This document shows positions 24,819 to 32,674 of a stretch of DNA of 64,000 bases, in pieces. The notes beneath the pieces are model-generated. The model worked only from the letters and a program-made list of their open reading frames with translations. It searched no databases and was not told the DNA's origin. Every line of letters starts with the position of its first letter. Position 1 is the first letter of the stretch. The stretch comes from Nisaea sp. (lineage in GTDB: Bacteria > Pseudomonadota > Alphaproteobacteria > Thalassobaculales > Thalassobaculaceae). The position numbers and the translations under genes were made by a program. The DNA lies in contig NZ_JAXMNY010000001.1 of NCBI RefSeq assembly GCF_034670185.1, positions 930,001 to 994,000 on the forward strand, given 5' to 3'.

Positions 24819-24844
24819 ATTTTGTTGCGTATGGAGATCGACAA

Positions 24845-25705
24845 ATGAAACAAATATTCTGGTACCGCGGCGAATGGCTATCAAACGAACCCATGGTGTC
24901 CGGCCCGCTGCAGATCGCATTCTGGTCGGCCAGCAGCGTATTTGACGGTGCCCGGGGCATTAAAGGTGCGCTGCCCGACATAGGCCTGCATTGTCAGAGG
25001 GTGGTCCGCTCGGCAAAGGCGATGCTGCTGACGCCCGGGCTTGAGCCTTCTGAAATCGAGGCTCTTTGCCGGGAAGCGGTGCAAAGGCTGCCGCAGGATC
25101 TGGATTATTATATCCGGCCGATGTTCTTCTCTACCGGGCAGGGAGTGGCACCGGAAGGGGACGATACGGAATTCGTGCTCGCCGTCTTCGAGGCACCGCT
25201 GCCCGATGCCGTTGCCGGCTCTGCATGCCTTTCCAGCTTCCGCCGCAATGCCATTAATCAGGGTCCGACAGACGCAAAGGCGGGATGTCTCTACCCGAAT
25301 GGGCAACGTGCGTTGAAGGAAGCTCGGGAGCGCGGCTTTGATCTTCCGCTCATGCTTGATCCAAATGGCAATGTCGCCGAGTTCTCAACGGCTAACATCT
25401 GGATCGTGAAGGACGGCGTCGCGCGGACACCGGCGGCGAACGGCACTTTCCTCTCCGGCATCACCCGACGGCGTCTGATAGGCCTGTTGAGCGATGATGG
25501 GATTCCGGTCGAGGAAGTGACGCTGACGGCAGACGATGTGCAATCAGCGGACGAGATCTTGGTCTGCGGCAACTATGGGAAAATCCAGGCGATCAATCGC
25601 TTTGAGGAACGTGCCCTGACACCAGGGCCGGTTTTCGAGCGGGCCCGGCAGCTCTACATGGGCTTTGTGGAGAGTACGCGGGCGTCAACAACAGCCGCTG
25701 GATGA
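24845..25705 (+). CDS. Class IV (branched-chain type) aminotransferase
   Basis: The 286-residue PLP enzyme belongs to fold type IV. The N-terminus QIAFWSASSVFDGARGIKG and the PLP lysine Lys145 (PTDAKAGCLYPNG) match branched-chain aminotransferases, and the cofactor glutamate is seen in GNVAEFSTANIW. TFLSGITRRRLIGLL near 200-215 is the usual phosphate-binding region. Length is slightly below typical IlvE (about 300-310). Substrate range (branched-chain amino acids, D-amino acids or an amine) is uncertain. It is monocistronic, with two dyads upstream and a terminator downstream. Confidence 0.88.
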   Translation: MKQIFWYRGEWLSNEPMVSGPLQIAFWSASSVFDGARGIKGALPDIGLHCQRVVRSAKAMLLTPGLEPSEIEALCREAVQRLPQDLDYYIRPMFFSTGQGVAPEGDDTEFVLAVFEAPLPDAVAGSACLSSFRRNAINQGPTDAKAGCLYPNGQRALKEARERGFDLPLMLDPNGNVAEFSTANIWIVKDGVARTPAANGTFLSGITRRRLIGLLSDDGIPVEEVTLTADDVQSADEILVCGNYGKIQAINRFEERALTPGPVFERARQLYMGFVESTRASTTAAG

Positions 25706-25711
25706 TCAGCT

Positions 25712-25744
25712 CGCCCCGCACGTCCTTATCGGATGTGCGGGGCG
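25712..25744. terminator. Bidirectional terminator hairpin
   Basis: CGCCCCGCAC (25712-25721) pairs perfectly with GTGCGGGGCG (25735-25744). It lies between the convergent aminotransferase and thiY genes and probably ends both. Confidence 0.85.
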
Positions 25745-25751
25745 CTTCTGG

Positions 25752-26693
25752 TTACTTTAATTCGATCGTGTAAGATTCTGTTTTTACGTCTTTAGTGACC
25801 AAACCGGCTTCTTTCATGAAGGCGGCAAACCGGTCATAGCGGCCACGGTCTAGAGCTGCCGGGCGCAGGGCGAAACGGGGCAGGGTATCGCGCCAGGCCC
25901 GCTTGTTCAGCTCGTCATCCAGCTCTTTGCGGCCATCGATAAAGGCCATCCAGGCATCGCCGGGATGGTTGACGATATATTGGGTTGCCTGCTCCACGGC
26001 GGAGAGGAACTTCTTCAGGCGCGGGTCGTCGAGGCGATCCTTGTGCGCGATATAGATCAGCTCGTCATAGGGCGGCACACCTTCCTCCTCGACAAAGAAA
26101 GCCCGGCCCGGTTTGCCGACAATATCCATCTGGTTCAGTTCGAAATTCCGGAAGGCGCCGATCACGGCATCGACCTGCCCCGAGATGATCGAGGGAGAGA
26201 GCGAGAAGTTCACGTTGATCAGTTCGACATCCGAGAGCGTCAGGCCGTGCTTCTCCAGCATGGCGCCGAGCAGCGCATCCTCGAAGCCGCCGACCGAGTA
26301 CCCGACTTTGCGGCCTTTCAGATCGGCGATGGATTTCACCGGCCCGTCCTTCAGGACCACGAGCGTGTTTAGCGGAGTGGCGACCAGCGTGCCGAAGCGC
26401 ACCAGCGGCAGGCCTTCGGCTGCCTGGATGTGGAGCTGCGGCTGATATGAAACGGCGATATCGGCTTTCTGCGCGGCGACCAGTTTCGGCGGGTCATTCG
26501 GGTCGGCCGGGGCGATCAGTTCGACCTCAAGGCCTTCATCGGCAAAGAAACCTTTTTTGTCGGCAACTATCAGCGGGCCGTGATCGGGGTTGACGAACCA
26601 ATCCAGAAGGACGGTCAGCTTGTCTGCCGCATTGGCCGGCGCTGTGCCGAGGACGATCAGCGCGGCGAGAAGCGCGGCGGTCCGGGTGAACAT
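25752..26693 (-). CDS. thiY: ThiY-like periplasmic binding protein for a thiamine pyrimidine precursor
   Basis: The 313-residue protein has a Sec signal peptide (LLAALIVLGTAPANA, cleaved near residue 22) and an NMT1/THI5-type solute-binding fold starting DKLTVLLDWFVNPDHGPLIV. The family binds N-formyl-4-amino-5-aminomethyl-2-methylpyrimidine (FAMP) or a related HMP precursor. It follows thiX with no gap (TGA/ATG within 3 bp) and lies in a transcript led by a TPP riboswitch, which makes the thiamine role firm. No ATP-binding thiZ gene is present after it. Confidence 0.93.
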   Translation of the reverse strand: MFTRTAALLAALIVLGTAPANAADKLTVLLDWFVNPDHGPLIVADKKGFFADEGLEVELIAPADPNDPPKLVAAQKADIAVSYQPQLHIQAAEGLPLVRFGTLVATPLNTLVVLKDGPVKSIADLKGRKVGYSVGGFEDALLGAMLEKHGLTLSDVELINVNFSLSPSIISGQVDAVIGAFRNFELNQMDIVGKPGRAFFVEEEGVPPYDELIYIAHKDRLDDPRLKKFLSAVEQATQYIVNHPGDAWMAFIDGRKELDDELNKRAWRDTLPRFALRPAALDRGRYDRFAAFMKEAGLVTKDVKTESYTIELK

Positions 26694-27464
26694 TCAGTTT
26701 CCTCCAGTATGCAATGTTGGCCGGGCTTCGCCGGCTTGCCAGGGCATGGCTGCCCTGAGCAGGAAATCGATCCCGTAATAGAGCGTGATGGCGAGGATCG
26801 AGAGAGTGAAGAGTGCGGCGAACATGACGTCGATCTGCAATCGTGCATTTGCGTGCAGCATCAGGTAGCCGAGCCCCGAGCTGGAGCCGACCCATTCGCC
26901 AACAATCGCGCCGATGGGGGCCACGGCAGTCGCCACGCGCAACCCTGAAGCGAAAGCGGGTAGGGCGGCCGGCAGTCGGACATGCAGCAACAGCTCAAGG
27001 CGATTGGCGCCAAGCGTGCGTGCGCAATCGATAAACAGCGGATCTGTCCGGCGCAGGCCGTCATACATCGCCGCGGTTACCGGAAAGAAGATGATGAGCG
27101 CGGCCATGGCCACCTTGGACGCCATGCCGTAGCCGAGCCAAAGCACGAGGATCGGCGCAAGCGCGAAGACCGGCACCGCCTGACTGATGACCAGAACCGG
27201 CAGCAGCCATGGGCGTATCCGGGCAGACCAGGCCAGCATGAGCGCCGTCGCGCCACCGAAAAGCGTGCCCAGGGTAAGGCCGAGCAGGATTTCTGCCAGA
27301 GTGATAGAAGCATGACGGGCGATCAGGGAGGCTGAACGGATCCAGGCTTCCGCGACGGGAAGCGGGCCCGGCAGTATATAGACGGGCGTGCCGCTGATGC
27401 TGACGATGAGCTGCCAGACGGCCAGTATCCCGGCGAATATGATTAACCCGCGGACAGCATTCAT
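26694..27464 (-). CDS. thiX: ThiX-like ABC transporter permease
   Basis: The 256-residue integral membrane permease has six or so helices and the ABC permease EAA-like loop (GLRRTDPLFIDCARTLGANR, about residues 162-181). It is the partner of ThiY in importing a thiamine pyrimidine precursor. Its ATG overlaps the stop of a 22-codon upstream reading frame (ATGA) and no strong Shine-Dalgarno precedes it, so it is probably translated by coupling from that leader. The ATPase subunit ThiZ must come from elsewhere in the genome. Confidence 0.93.
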   Translation of the reverse strand: MNAVRGLIIFAGILAVWQLIVSISGTPVYILPGPLPVAEAWIRSASLIARHASITLAEILLGLTLGTLFGGATALMLAWSARIRPWLLPVLVISQAVPVFALAPILVLWLGYGMASKVAMAALIIFFPVTAAMYDGLRRTDPLFIDCARTLGANRLELLLHVRLPAALPAFASGLRVATAVAPIGAIVGEWVGSSSGLGYLMLHANARLQIDVMFAALFTLSILAITLYYGIDFLLRAAMPWQAGEARPTLHTGGN

Positions 27465-27529
27465 GAGCCGTCACCAGCATCAAGGTTCTGGGAAATCGGG
27501 ATCTTGCTGAAAAGGCTGTGCCGGGTCAT
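27461..27529 (-). CDS. 22-codon leader reading frame between TPP riboswitch and thiX
   Basis: This short frame (MTRHSLFSKIPISQNLDAGD plus GS) begins at ATG 27529 directly after the riboswitch, whose terminal GTAGGGAGA supplies the Shine-Dalgarno. It ends with TGA overlapping the thiX start (ATGA). The design suggests that the riboswitch controls initiation here and thiX is coupled. It could also be the remnant N-terminus of a lost gene such as thiZ. Expression is not shown. Confidence 0.5.
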   Translation of the reverse strand: MTRHSLFSKIPISQNLDAGDGS

Positions 27530-27530
27530 T

Positions 27531-27618
27531 TGCTCTCCCTACGCCGGCATTACCCGGATCAGGTTTAGGGTCGTTCCTCCCGGAACCTCTCAGCCGCACC
27601 TGCAGCTCCCCTGATTGA
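27531..27618 (-). ncRNA. TPP (THI element) riboswitch
   Basis: On the minus strand the segment reads GGGGAGCTGCAGG, then CGGCTGAGAGG, then ACCCTAAACCTGATCCGGG and TAATGCCGGCGTAGGGA, the canonical order of conserved THI-box blocks. The last block overlaps the ribosome-binding site of the 22-codon leader, pointing to control of translation initiation by thiamine diphosphate. It heads the thiX-thiY unit. Confidence 0.97.
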
Positions 27619-27736
27619 GCGGCAAATATGGGCGAGCTTCATTCCCATAGCAAGCCGTCAGATTGTGCCCCACTGGATGAGAGCGCCAAAGCGCGCTACC
27701 TAGTGACAGGGAAACAAGACGTTCTGTGGGGATCAT

Positions 27737-29218
27737 GTGAGCGACGCAGGCTTGGTCATTGGACTTGATGCACTTGAAGTGCGGGTCGCGGAGGATCTCC
27801 GGACCATTTCTTATCCCAACGCGGCCTGGGTACCCGAGCGGCACGCTCCGGATGGGCGCCCTGTCCTCGATGTGCTGGTTATTGGCGGCGGGCAGGGCGG
27901 CCTTGCTGTTGCCCACGCCCTCAAGCGGGCCCGTATCGAGCGGGTGCGCATCGTGGATCGATCACCGGAAGGGTTTGAAGGCCCTTGGCTGACCTATGCG
28001 CGGATGCCCACACTGCGGTCGCCGAAAGAAGTCAACGGCCCCGATCTTGATATTCCCTCGCTCGCCTTCCGGTCCTGGTTCGTAGCGCAGTATGGCAGAG
28101 CGGCCTGGGAGGATCTCAACAAGATCGCAAAGGAAGACTGGGCCTCCTACTTGCTCTGGCTGCGCCGGGTTCTCGATATAGCCATCGAGAACGAGGTCTC
28201 GGCGGAGCGGATTGCGCCCGCCGCGGATGGCGATCTGATCTGCGTGGACCTCGTTGGTTTGCGATCCGGTACCCGGGAGCAAGTGCTTGCAAGAAAGATT
28301 GTGATCGCAACCGGTATTGAAACGCCCGGGAATTGGTGGACGCCGCCGGAAATCAGTGCGCTCGACAGACGGTTTTGGTCACATGCTTCCGAGACTATCG
28401 ATTTCGAGAAACTTCGCGACCGTCGCGTGGCTGTGCTGGGGGCCGGTGCGTCGGCGTTTGACAATGCTGCGACGGCGCTGGAGGCAGGTGCCGCACGGGT
28501 GAGCGTCTGCTGCCGGCGAGAAGAATTGCAGCGGGTGCAGCCTTTCAAGTGGCTGTCCTTTCCCGGCTTTCTCGGGCATTTCGCGGATCTGGACGATACC
28601 TGGCGCTGGCGCTTCATGAACCATCTCATGAGCTTGCGCGAAGCCTTCCCGAAAGAAACCTGGCAGAGAGTCGCGAAGCACAAGAACTTTGAGCTCCTCA
28701 CCGGCGCCCCATGGCTGTCCTGTGCAATCACAGGCGACCAGATCGACATCGAGACTCCGAAAGGAAAACTGGAAGCAGATTTCCTGATTGTTGGAACCGG
28801 CTTCGCGATCGATCTTTCGGCGCGGCCGGAGTTTTCCGAGATCGCCGCGTCGGCGGCTACCTGGTGCGACCGATACAGCCCGCCGGCCGGTGAGGAAAAC
28901 CCGCGTCTCCAGTCCTTTCCCTATCTCGATCCTTCATATGCGTTTCAGGAGCGGGATGCCGGGACGGCCGGATGGCTCCGGAACGTTAGGCTCTTCACCT
29001 ATGGCGCAACGCTCAGCTTCGGGCCCTCCGGGTCTTCCATCAACGCGATGAAGTTCGCGGTTCCACGTCTTGTCTCGGGGATCGTCCGGGACCTGATGGC
29101 GGAAGACGTGGAGCAGCACTGGGAAAGTCTGAAAGCCTATGACCTTCCCGAATTCCTGCTTCCCGATGAGGAAGGGAAGGTCGCGCCCCAGCAGGCCGTG
29201 ATCAGCAGGACCGCATGA
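27737..29218 (+). CDS. FAD/NAD(P)-binding monooxygenase-like protein
   Basis: The 493-residue protein has two dinucleotide folds: VLVIGGGQGGLAVAHAL (about residues 45-61, FAD) and VAVLGAGASAFDNAATAL (about 225-242, NADPH), plus an ATG-like motif VIATGIETPG. This is the flavin-containing monooxygenase/Baeyer-Villiger type class. The start is GTG 27737; the ATG 2 bp upstream is out of frame and stops at once. It overlaps the deacetylase gene by 4 bp (ATGA), so the pair is coupled. The substrate is unknown; an amine, acylamine or sulfur compound handled with the deacetylase is a hypothesis. Confidence 0.8.
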   Translation: MSDAGLVIGLDALEVRVAEDLRTISYPNAAWVPERHAPDGRPVLDVLVIGGGQGGLAVAHALKRARIERVRIVDRSPEGFEGPWLTYARMPTLRSPKEVNGPDLDIPSLAFRSWFVAQYGRAAWEDLNKIAKEDWASYLLWLRRVLDIAIENEVSAERIAPAADGDLICVDLVGLRSGTREQVLARKIVIATGIETPGNWWTPPEISALDRRFWSHASETIDFEKLRDRRVAVLGAGASAFDNAATALEAGAARVSVCCRREELQRVQPFKWLSFPGFLGHFADLDDTWRWRFMNHLMSLREAFPKETWQRVAKHKNFELLTGAPWLSCAITGDQIDIETPKGKLEADFLIVGTGFAIDLSARPEFSEIAASAATWCDRYSPPAGEENPRLQSFPYLDPSYAFQERDAGTAGWLRNVRLFTYGATLSFGPSGSSINAMKFAVPRLVSGIVRDLMAEDVEQHWESLKAYDLPEFLLPDEEGKVAPQQAVISRTA

Positions 29219-30381
29219 GGGTGCGCGACTCGCAGATACAGGAACACCTGGACCCCGCCATACCGGATGTTTTTCCAGACCGCCCGATCCTGATCGGCAG
29301 CGAGATCTACCGAAAATCACGGTACGGCGCGACGCACCCTCTCTCGATCCAGCGGGTAACGCCGGTGATGGATCTCGCCCGTGCGCTCGGCTTGCTCGAC
29401 GAAAGTCGTTTCGTGGACAGCCCGATGGCGACACCGGATGAGCTCGCCCGCTTTCACGCCCCCGACTATATCGCCGCCGTGGTTGCGGCTGAACGGGACG
29501 GGCATGTCAGTGACGAGGTGAAGGAACGCTACAATATCGGCCGCAGCGGAAACCCGGTCTTCCCGGAGATATTCAGCCGTCCGGCAACGGCGGCGGGGGC
29601 ATCCTTGCTGGCCGGACGAACCCTGGCCGCGGTCGAACGCGGCACTATTCACTCTCTGGCGGGAGGTACCCACCACGGCCGCCCTGCCATGGCCTACGGG
29701 TTCTGTTACTTCAACGACCCGGTGCTTGGTATTCTCGCCATGCTCGACGGGGGGCTGTCCCGAGTCCTCTATGTCGACCTCGACGCCCATCACGGCGACG
29801 GTGTGCAGGATGCCTTTCACGACGAGGATCGTGTTCTGACGATCTCCATTCACGAGGATGATCGCTGGCCCCGCACAGGACCCGCGGAAGACAGGGCCGG
29901 CGGCATGGCCCGGAACTTCCCGGTTCCGAAAGATATGAACGATACCGAACTCCGGTTTCTGATTGAGGAAGCGATCCTGCCGATAGGGGAGGGTTTCCGT
30001 CCGGACGCGATCGTCATCCAGAGCGGATGCGACGCGTTGGCCGATGACCCGCAAAGCAAATTATCGCTTTCGAACAATGCGATATGGGAGGCAGTTCAGC
30101 GCCTTTCGTCTCTTGCTCCTCGCGTTCTTGTGGTTGGAGGGGGTGGTTATAACCCCTGGGCTGTTGCCCGTTGCTGGACTGGCATCTGGGCGCATTTGAA
30201 TGGCACCGATCCGCGAGGCATCTCGTTCGATAAAGAAGCCGAGAGCGTTTTGCGCGAGCTGTTTTGGAATCATAGCCGTGGGCGCAATCCGCCGGCGCAC
30301 TGGTTCACAACACTGGCCGATGTTCCGTTGGAAGGAGATGTGCGATCCGCCGTGCAGGATCTTGCCCGCTTGCTCCCATGA
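29215..30381 (+). CDS. Class I HDAC-like zinc deacetylase (AcuC/acetylpolyamine amidohydrolase family)
   Basis: The 388-residue protein has the arginase-fold deacetylase signature. The catalytic His pair is His153/His154 (AGGTHHGRP), zinc ligands are Asp190 and His192 (VDLDAHHGDG) and Asp273 (SGCDALADDP), and the transition-state tyrosine is Tyr312 (GGGGYNPWAVARCW). All residues for activity are present. Bacterial members act on acetylpolyamines, acetyl-CoA synthetase or other N-acetyl groups. It is translationally coupled to the upstream monooxygenase, which suggests the pair act on the same metabolite. Confidence 0.9.
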   Translation: MRVRDSQIQEHLDPAIPDVFPDRPILIGSEIYRKSRYGATHPLSIQRVTPVMDLARALGLLDESRFVDSPMATPDELARFHAPDYIAAVVAAERDGHVSDEVKERYNIGRSGNPVFPEIFSRPATAAGASLLAGRTLAAVERGTIHSLAGGTHHGRPAMAYGFCYFNDPVLGILAMLDGGLSRVLYVDLDAHHGDGVQDAFHDEDRVLTISIHEDDRWPRTGPAEDRAGGMARNFPVPKDMNDTELRFLIEEAILPIGEGFRPDAIVIQSGCDALADDPQSKLSLSNNAIWEAVQRLSSLAPRVLVVGGGGYNPWAVARCWTGIWAHLNGTDPRGISFDKEAESVLRELFWNHSRGRNPPAHWFTTLADVPLEGDVRSAVQDLARLLP

Positions 30382-30428
30382 TGCGGTCAGCGCTCTTGAG
30401 CTCGGCACGGGAGTCAATTATCGGATGA

Positions 30429-30929
30429 ATGGTCTATGACACTGAACAGGCAGTATCCGCTTTGACCCACTCCCTGAAGACCGTAATTGGCGCGATATTT
30501 GTGCTCGGACTGTTGGCTGTCGTTCCCTTCAAGGCAACAGCCGGCGAAGACGCGCGTCTGGTATTGCATCGCGGCGATACAGAGCATGTCTTTACAGTCG
30601 AAGTTGCCGACACACCAGAAACCCGGGCTTCGGGACTGATGTTCCGGAAAGAGTTGGCCGATGATGCCGGCATGCTCTTCATCTACCCGGGCAAGCAAAA
30701 GATATCGATGTGGATGAAAAACACACTGATCTCGCTCGACATGCTGTTCCTCGACCGTGATGGAACGATTTTGCATATCTCCGAACGAACGACGCCGTTA
30801 TCGACGCAGGTAATCTCTTCCCGGTTTCGCGTGAAGGCTGTTCTTGAGGTCGTTGCGGGAACGGTCGAGCGGCTCGGTCTTCGCGCAGGCGACCGCGTGG
30901 AACATGATCGCTTGGCGGCGGATCGCTAA
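30429..30929 (+). CDS. Secreted DUF192 protein
   Basis: The 166-residue protein has a signal peptide (VIGAIFVLGLLAVVPFKATA, cleaved near residue 39) and a DUF192 domain with the hallmark RASGLMFRKELADDAGMLFI and KISMWMKNTLISLDMLFLD. The family has a small beta-fold of unknown function. ATG 30429 is used; a short out-of-frame ATG lies just upstream. It is followed within 90 bp by tRNA-Pro. The role is unknown. Confidence 0.88.
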   Translation: MVYDTEQAVSALTHSLKTVIGAIFVLGLLAVVPFKATAGEDARLVLHRGDTEHVFTVEVADTPETRASGLMFRKELADDAGMLFIYPGKQKISMWMKNTLISLDMLFLDRDGTILHISERTTPLSTQVISSRFRVKAVLEVVAGTVERLGLRAGDRVEHDRLAADR

Positions 30930-31018
30930 AAATCGTGGCATGACACTCGAGTATTGCGCTGGTCGTTCAAAAGCATTACCAAGCGTGCGCCCGTTGGAAT
31001 TCTCGCTGCGGGCCGTGT

Positions 31019-31095
31019 CGGGGTGTAGCGCAGCCTGGTAGCGCATCTGCTTTGGGAGCAGAGGGCCGGCGGTTCGAATCCGTCCACCCCGACCA
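31019..31095 (+). tRNA. tRNA-Pro (anticodon TGG)
   Basis: A 77-nt cloverleaf with acceptor CGGGGTG/CACCCCG, D-loop AGCCTGGTAGC, anticodon loop CTTTGGGA (TGG), T-arm GGTTCGAATCC and an encoded CCA end. It reads proline CCA and, by wobble, other CCN codons. Confidence 0.97.
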
Positions 31096-31119
31096 TTCAC
31101 TTTTTATCTCCCAGACCGA

Positions 31120-31175
31120 TCTCATTTTATTGAAGGTGTAGCTCCGCTGAAGGAACCTTCATCTGGAAAATGAGA
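31120..31175. other. Long imperfect inverted repeat between tRNA-Pro and lipoprotein gene
   Basis: Outer arms TCTCATTTT (31120-31128) and AAAATGAGA (31167-31175) pair perfectly, and inner arms GAAGGT (31132-31137) and ACCTTC (31155-31160) pair as well, with an internal loop and a 17-nt terminal loop. It may form an RNA structure in the lipoprotein 5' leader or act as an operator. No function is known. Confidence 0.45.
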
Positions 31176-31243
31176 ATGAGACCTATTATCTTTTGTTGTG
31201 GTCGCGCCGTTTTGGCGGGTTATGGCCAACCGGGAGCAATGCC

Positions 31244-31798
31244 ATGAACATTGAACGGTCGTATTTCAGGACTCCTCGGATGAGAATATCCGGATTGCTG
31301 TTTCTGGCTCTGTTGTTACCGGTTCTGGCGGGGTGCGCTTCTCCGACGCCTTATGCGCCTCTGTCGGATCGCTTCGGCTATAAGGACAGCAGCATTGAAA
31401 GCAACCGCTTCCGGGTCAGTTTCAGCGGCAACTCGTCCACAGATCGTGAAACGGTCGAGACGTACCTGTTGTACCGCGCGGCGGAGCTCACGCTGGAGAA
31501 GGGGGCTGCCTATTTTCTCGTGGTCGAGCGCGATGTTGAAAAGACCGACCGCTATTTGAATTATTCCTATGAGCCCTTCGGATATGCCGGGTACGGCTAC
31601 TACGGCTATCACGGAGGATATTACTTCCGTCATCGTGTTTATGCCGGCCCTGACGAAAGCGTACCGATCACCCGCTACGAGGCTATCGCGGAAATTATCG
31701 TCGGCGGCCCCGGGCTTTCCGACAATAAAGCGGACCTATACATGGCCAAAGAGGTCATCGAAAACCTTGGGCCGAAGATCGTCCGGCCGAAAAGCTGA
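31244..31798 (+). CDS. CC0125/CC1285-type outer-membrane lipoprotein
   Basis: The 184-residue protein has an N-terminal lipoprotein signal with lipobox LAGC (lipidated cysteine near residue 31). The mature part contains RFGYKDSSIESNRFRVSFSG, typical of the CC0125/CC1285 family, then a Gly/Tyr-rich segment (about residues 105-130). ATG 31244 is used with GGGAG 9 bp upstream. A longer frame reaching 51 bp further lacks a ribosome-binding site. The function of the family is unknown. Confidence 0.85.
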   Translation: MNIERSYFRTPRMRISGLLFLALLLPVLAGCASPTPYAPLSDRFGYKDSSIESNRFRVSFSGNSSTDRETVETYLLYRAAELTLEKGAAYFLVVERDVEKTDRYLNYSYEPFGYAGYGYYGYHGGYYFRHRVYAGPDESVPITRYEAIAEIIVGGPGLSDNKADLYMAKEVIENLGPKIVRPKS

Positions 31799-31908
31799 GT
31801 CTCTGCTGCATTGACCTCGCAACGCCTTTGAGCGATACGAAACCCAAGGGTGTCTCACTGGGACGCTGGAAGGTCCGTAAGGGTCTCGGGTACGAGGAGA
31901 GATTTCAT

Positions 31909-32223
31909 ATGTCAGTGCGGATTTATCGGCCGAGCAAAACGGCCATGCAGTCTGGGCGTGCGAAGACCAAGCTTTGGGTGCTGGAGCCTACCCTCGATAC
32001 TGCCCGTGTTCCGGAACCTCTCATGGGGTGGGTCAGCAGCGGCGATACAAACAATCAGGTTCGGCTGACTTTCGAGACCAAGGAAGAGGCCGTTGCTTAC
32101 GCCAAGAAGCACGAGCTCGACTACATCGTGCAGGGCGACCACAAGCGGAGCCTGAAGCCGAAGGCCTATGCCGACAACTTCGCGGCCGACCGCTTTGCGA
32201 CCTGGGGCACCTGGACACACTGA
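31909..32223 (+). CDS. NDUFS4-like ETC complex I accessory subunit
   Basis: The 104-residue protein is the alphaproteobacterial homologue of mitochondrial NDUFS4, an accessory subunit of NADH:quinone oxidoreductase. It begins MSVRIYRPSKTAMQSGRAKT, as expected, and ends with the conserved KPKAYADNFAADRF then WTH. ATG 31909 has GAGGAGA 8-9 bp upstream; an upstream in-frame TTG (31828) is possible but the extension is not family-like. tRNA-Arg follows 16 bp later. Confidence 0.9.
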   Translation: MSVRIYRPSKTAMQSGRAKTKLWVLEPTLDTARVPEPLMGWVSSGDTNNQVRLTFETKEEAVAYAKKHELDYIVQGDHKRSLKPKAYADNFAADRFATWGTWTH

Positions 32224-32239
32224 TCTCGCCAGTTTTCGC

Positions 32240-32316
32240 GGCCCCGTAGCTCAACTGGATAGAGCACCGGACTTCTAATCCGACGGTTGCAGGTTCGAGT
32301 CCTGCCGGGGTCGCCA
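32240..32316 (+). tRNA. tRNA-Arg (anticodon TCT)
   Basis: A 77-nt cloverleaf with acceptor GGCCCCG/CGGGGTC (one G-T pair), D-loop AACTGGATAGA, anticodon loop CTTCTAA (TCT), T-arm GGTTCGAGTCC and encoded CCA. It reads AGA arginine codons. Confidence 0.97.
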
Positions 32317-32674
32317 ATTTCTGTTTCTCATTCCTAAAACAAGATCACATTCCCTTTCCGGGGGCGGGTGGTGCCGTCGGCATGCGGGCACCAGGAACGC
32401 TCTTAAGTGCGGGGGGGGGTGTTTTTCAATACCTTGCAACTCGATACGATCTGTTTCCGCACGGGAACTTATCTCTCTAACCGTTGCAGAGAGGGCCTTT
32501 CTGGCTGTGTCACGGCCTGCGCATGACTTTGTCCGGGATGGTGTTATTGTACATGATTGTACTTATTCACATCTGAGGGTCACCGGTCAGCACGCTGTTT
32601 CCGGTTGCAGGATCGTTTTTGACATTAGATAGCATTTTGGCAGGCTGTTCCTGTCGGGTGCATGGGGATAACGG
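32317..32674. other. Non-coding region upstream of the porin gene
   Basis: This 358-bp spacer follows tRNA-Arg and precedes the porin. It contains a short hairpin (GGTGCC/GGCACC near 32370-32392), a run of nine G at 32411-32419, the ATTGTAC direct repeat at 32546-32562 and a TTGACA (32619-32624) with no good -10. No gene is seen. Confidence 0.6.
32546..32562 (+). promoter_or_regulatory. ATTGTAC direct repeat, candidate OmpR/PhoB-type site upstream of porin
   Basis: ATTGTAC occurs at 32546-32552 and 32556-32562, a period of exactly 10 bp (one helical turn) in an AT-rich patch about 115 bp before the porin start. Tandem half-sites spaced about 10-11 bp are typical of OmpR/PhoB-family regulators, and porins are classic OmpR targets. 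The link is inferred. Confidence 0.4.

Noticed and set aside
32619..32624. TTGACA as a sigma-70 promoter of the porin
   Set aside because: No acceptable -10 hexamer lies 16-18 bp downstream.
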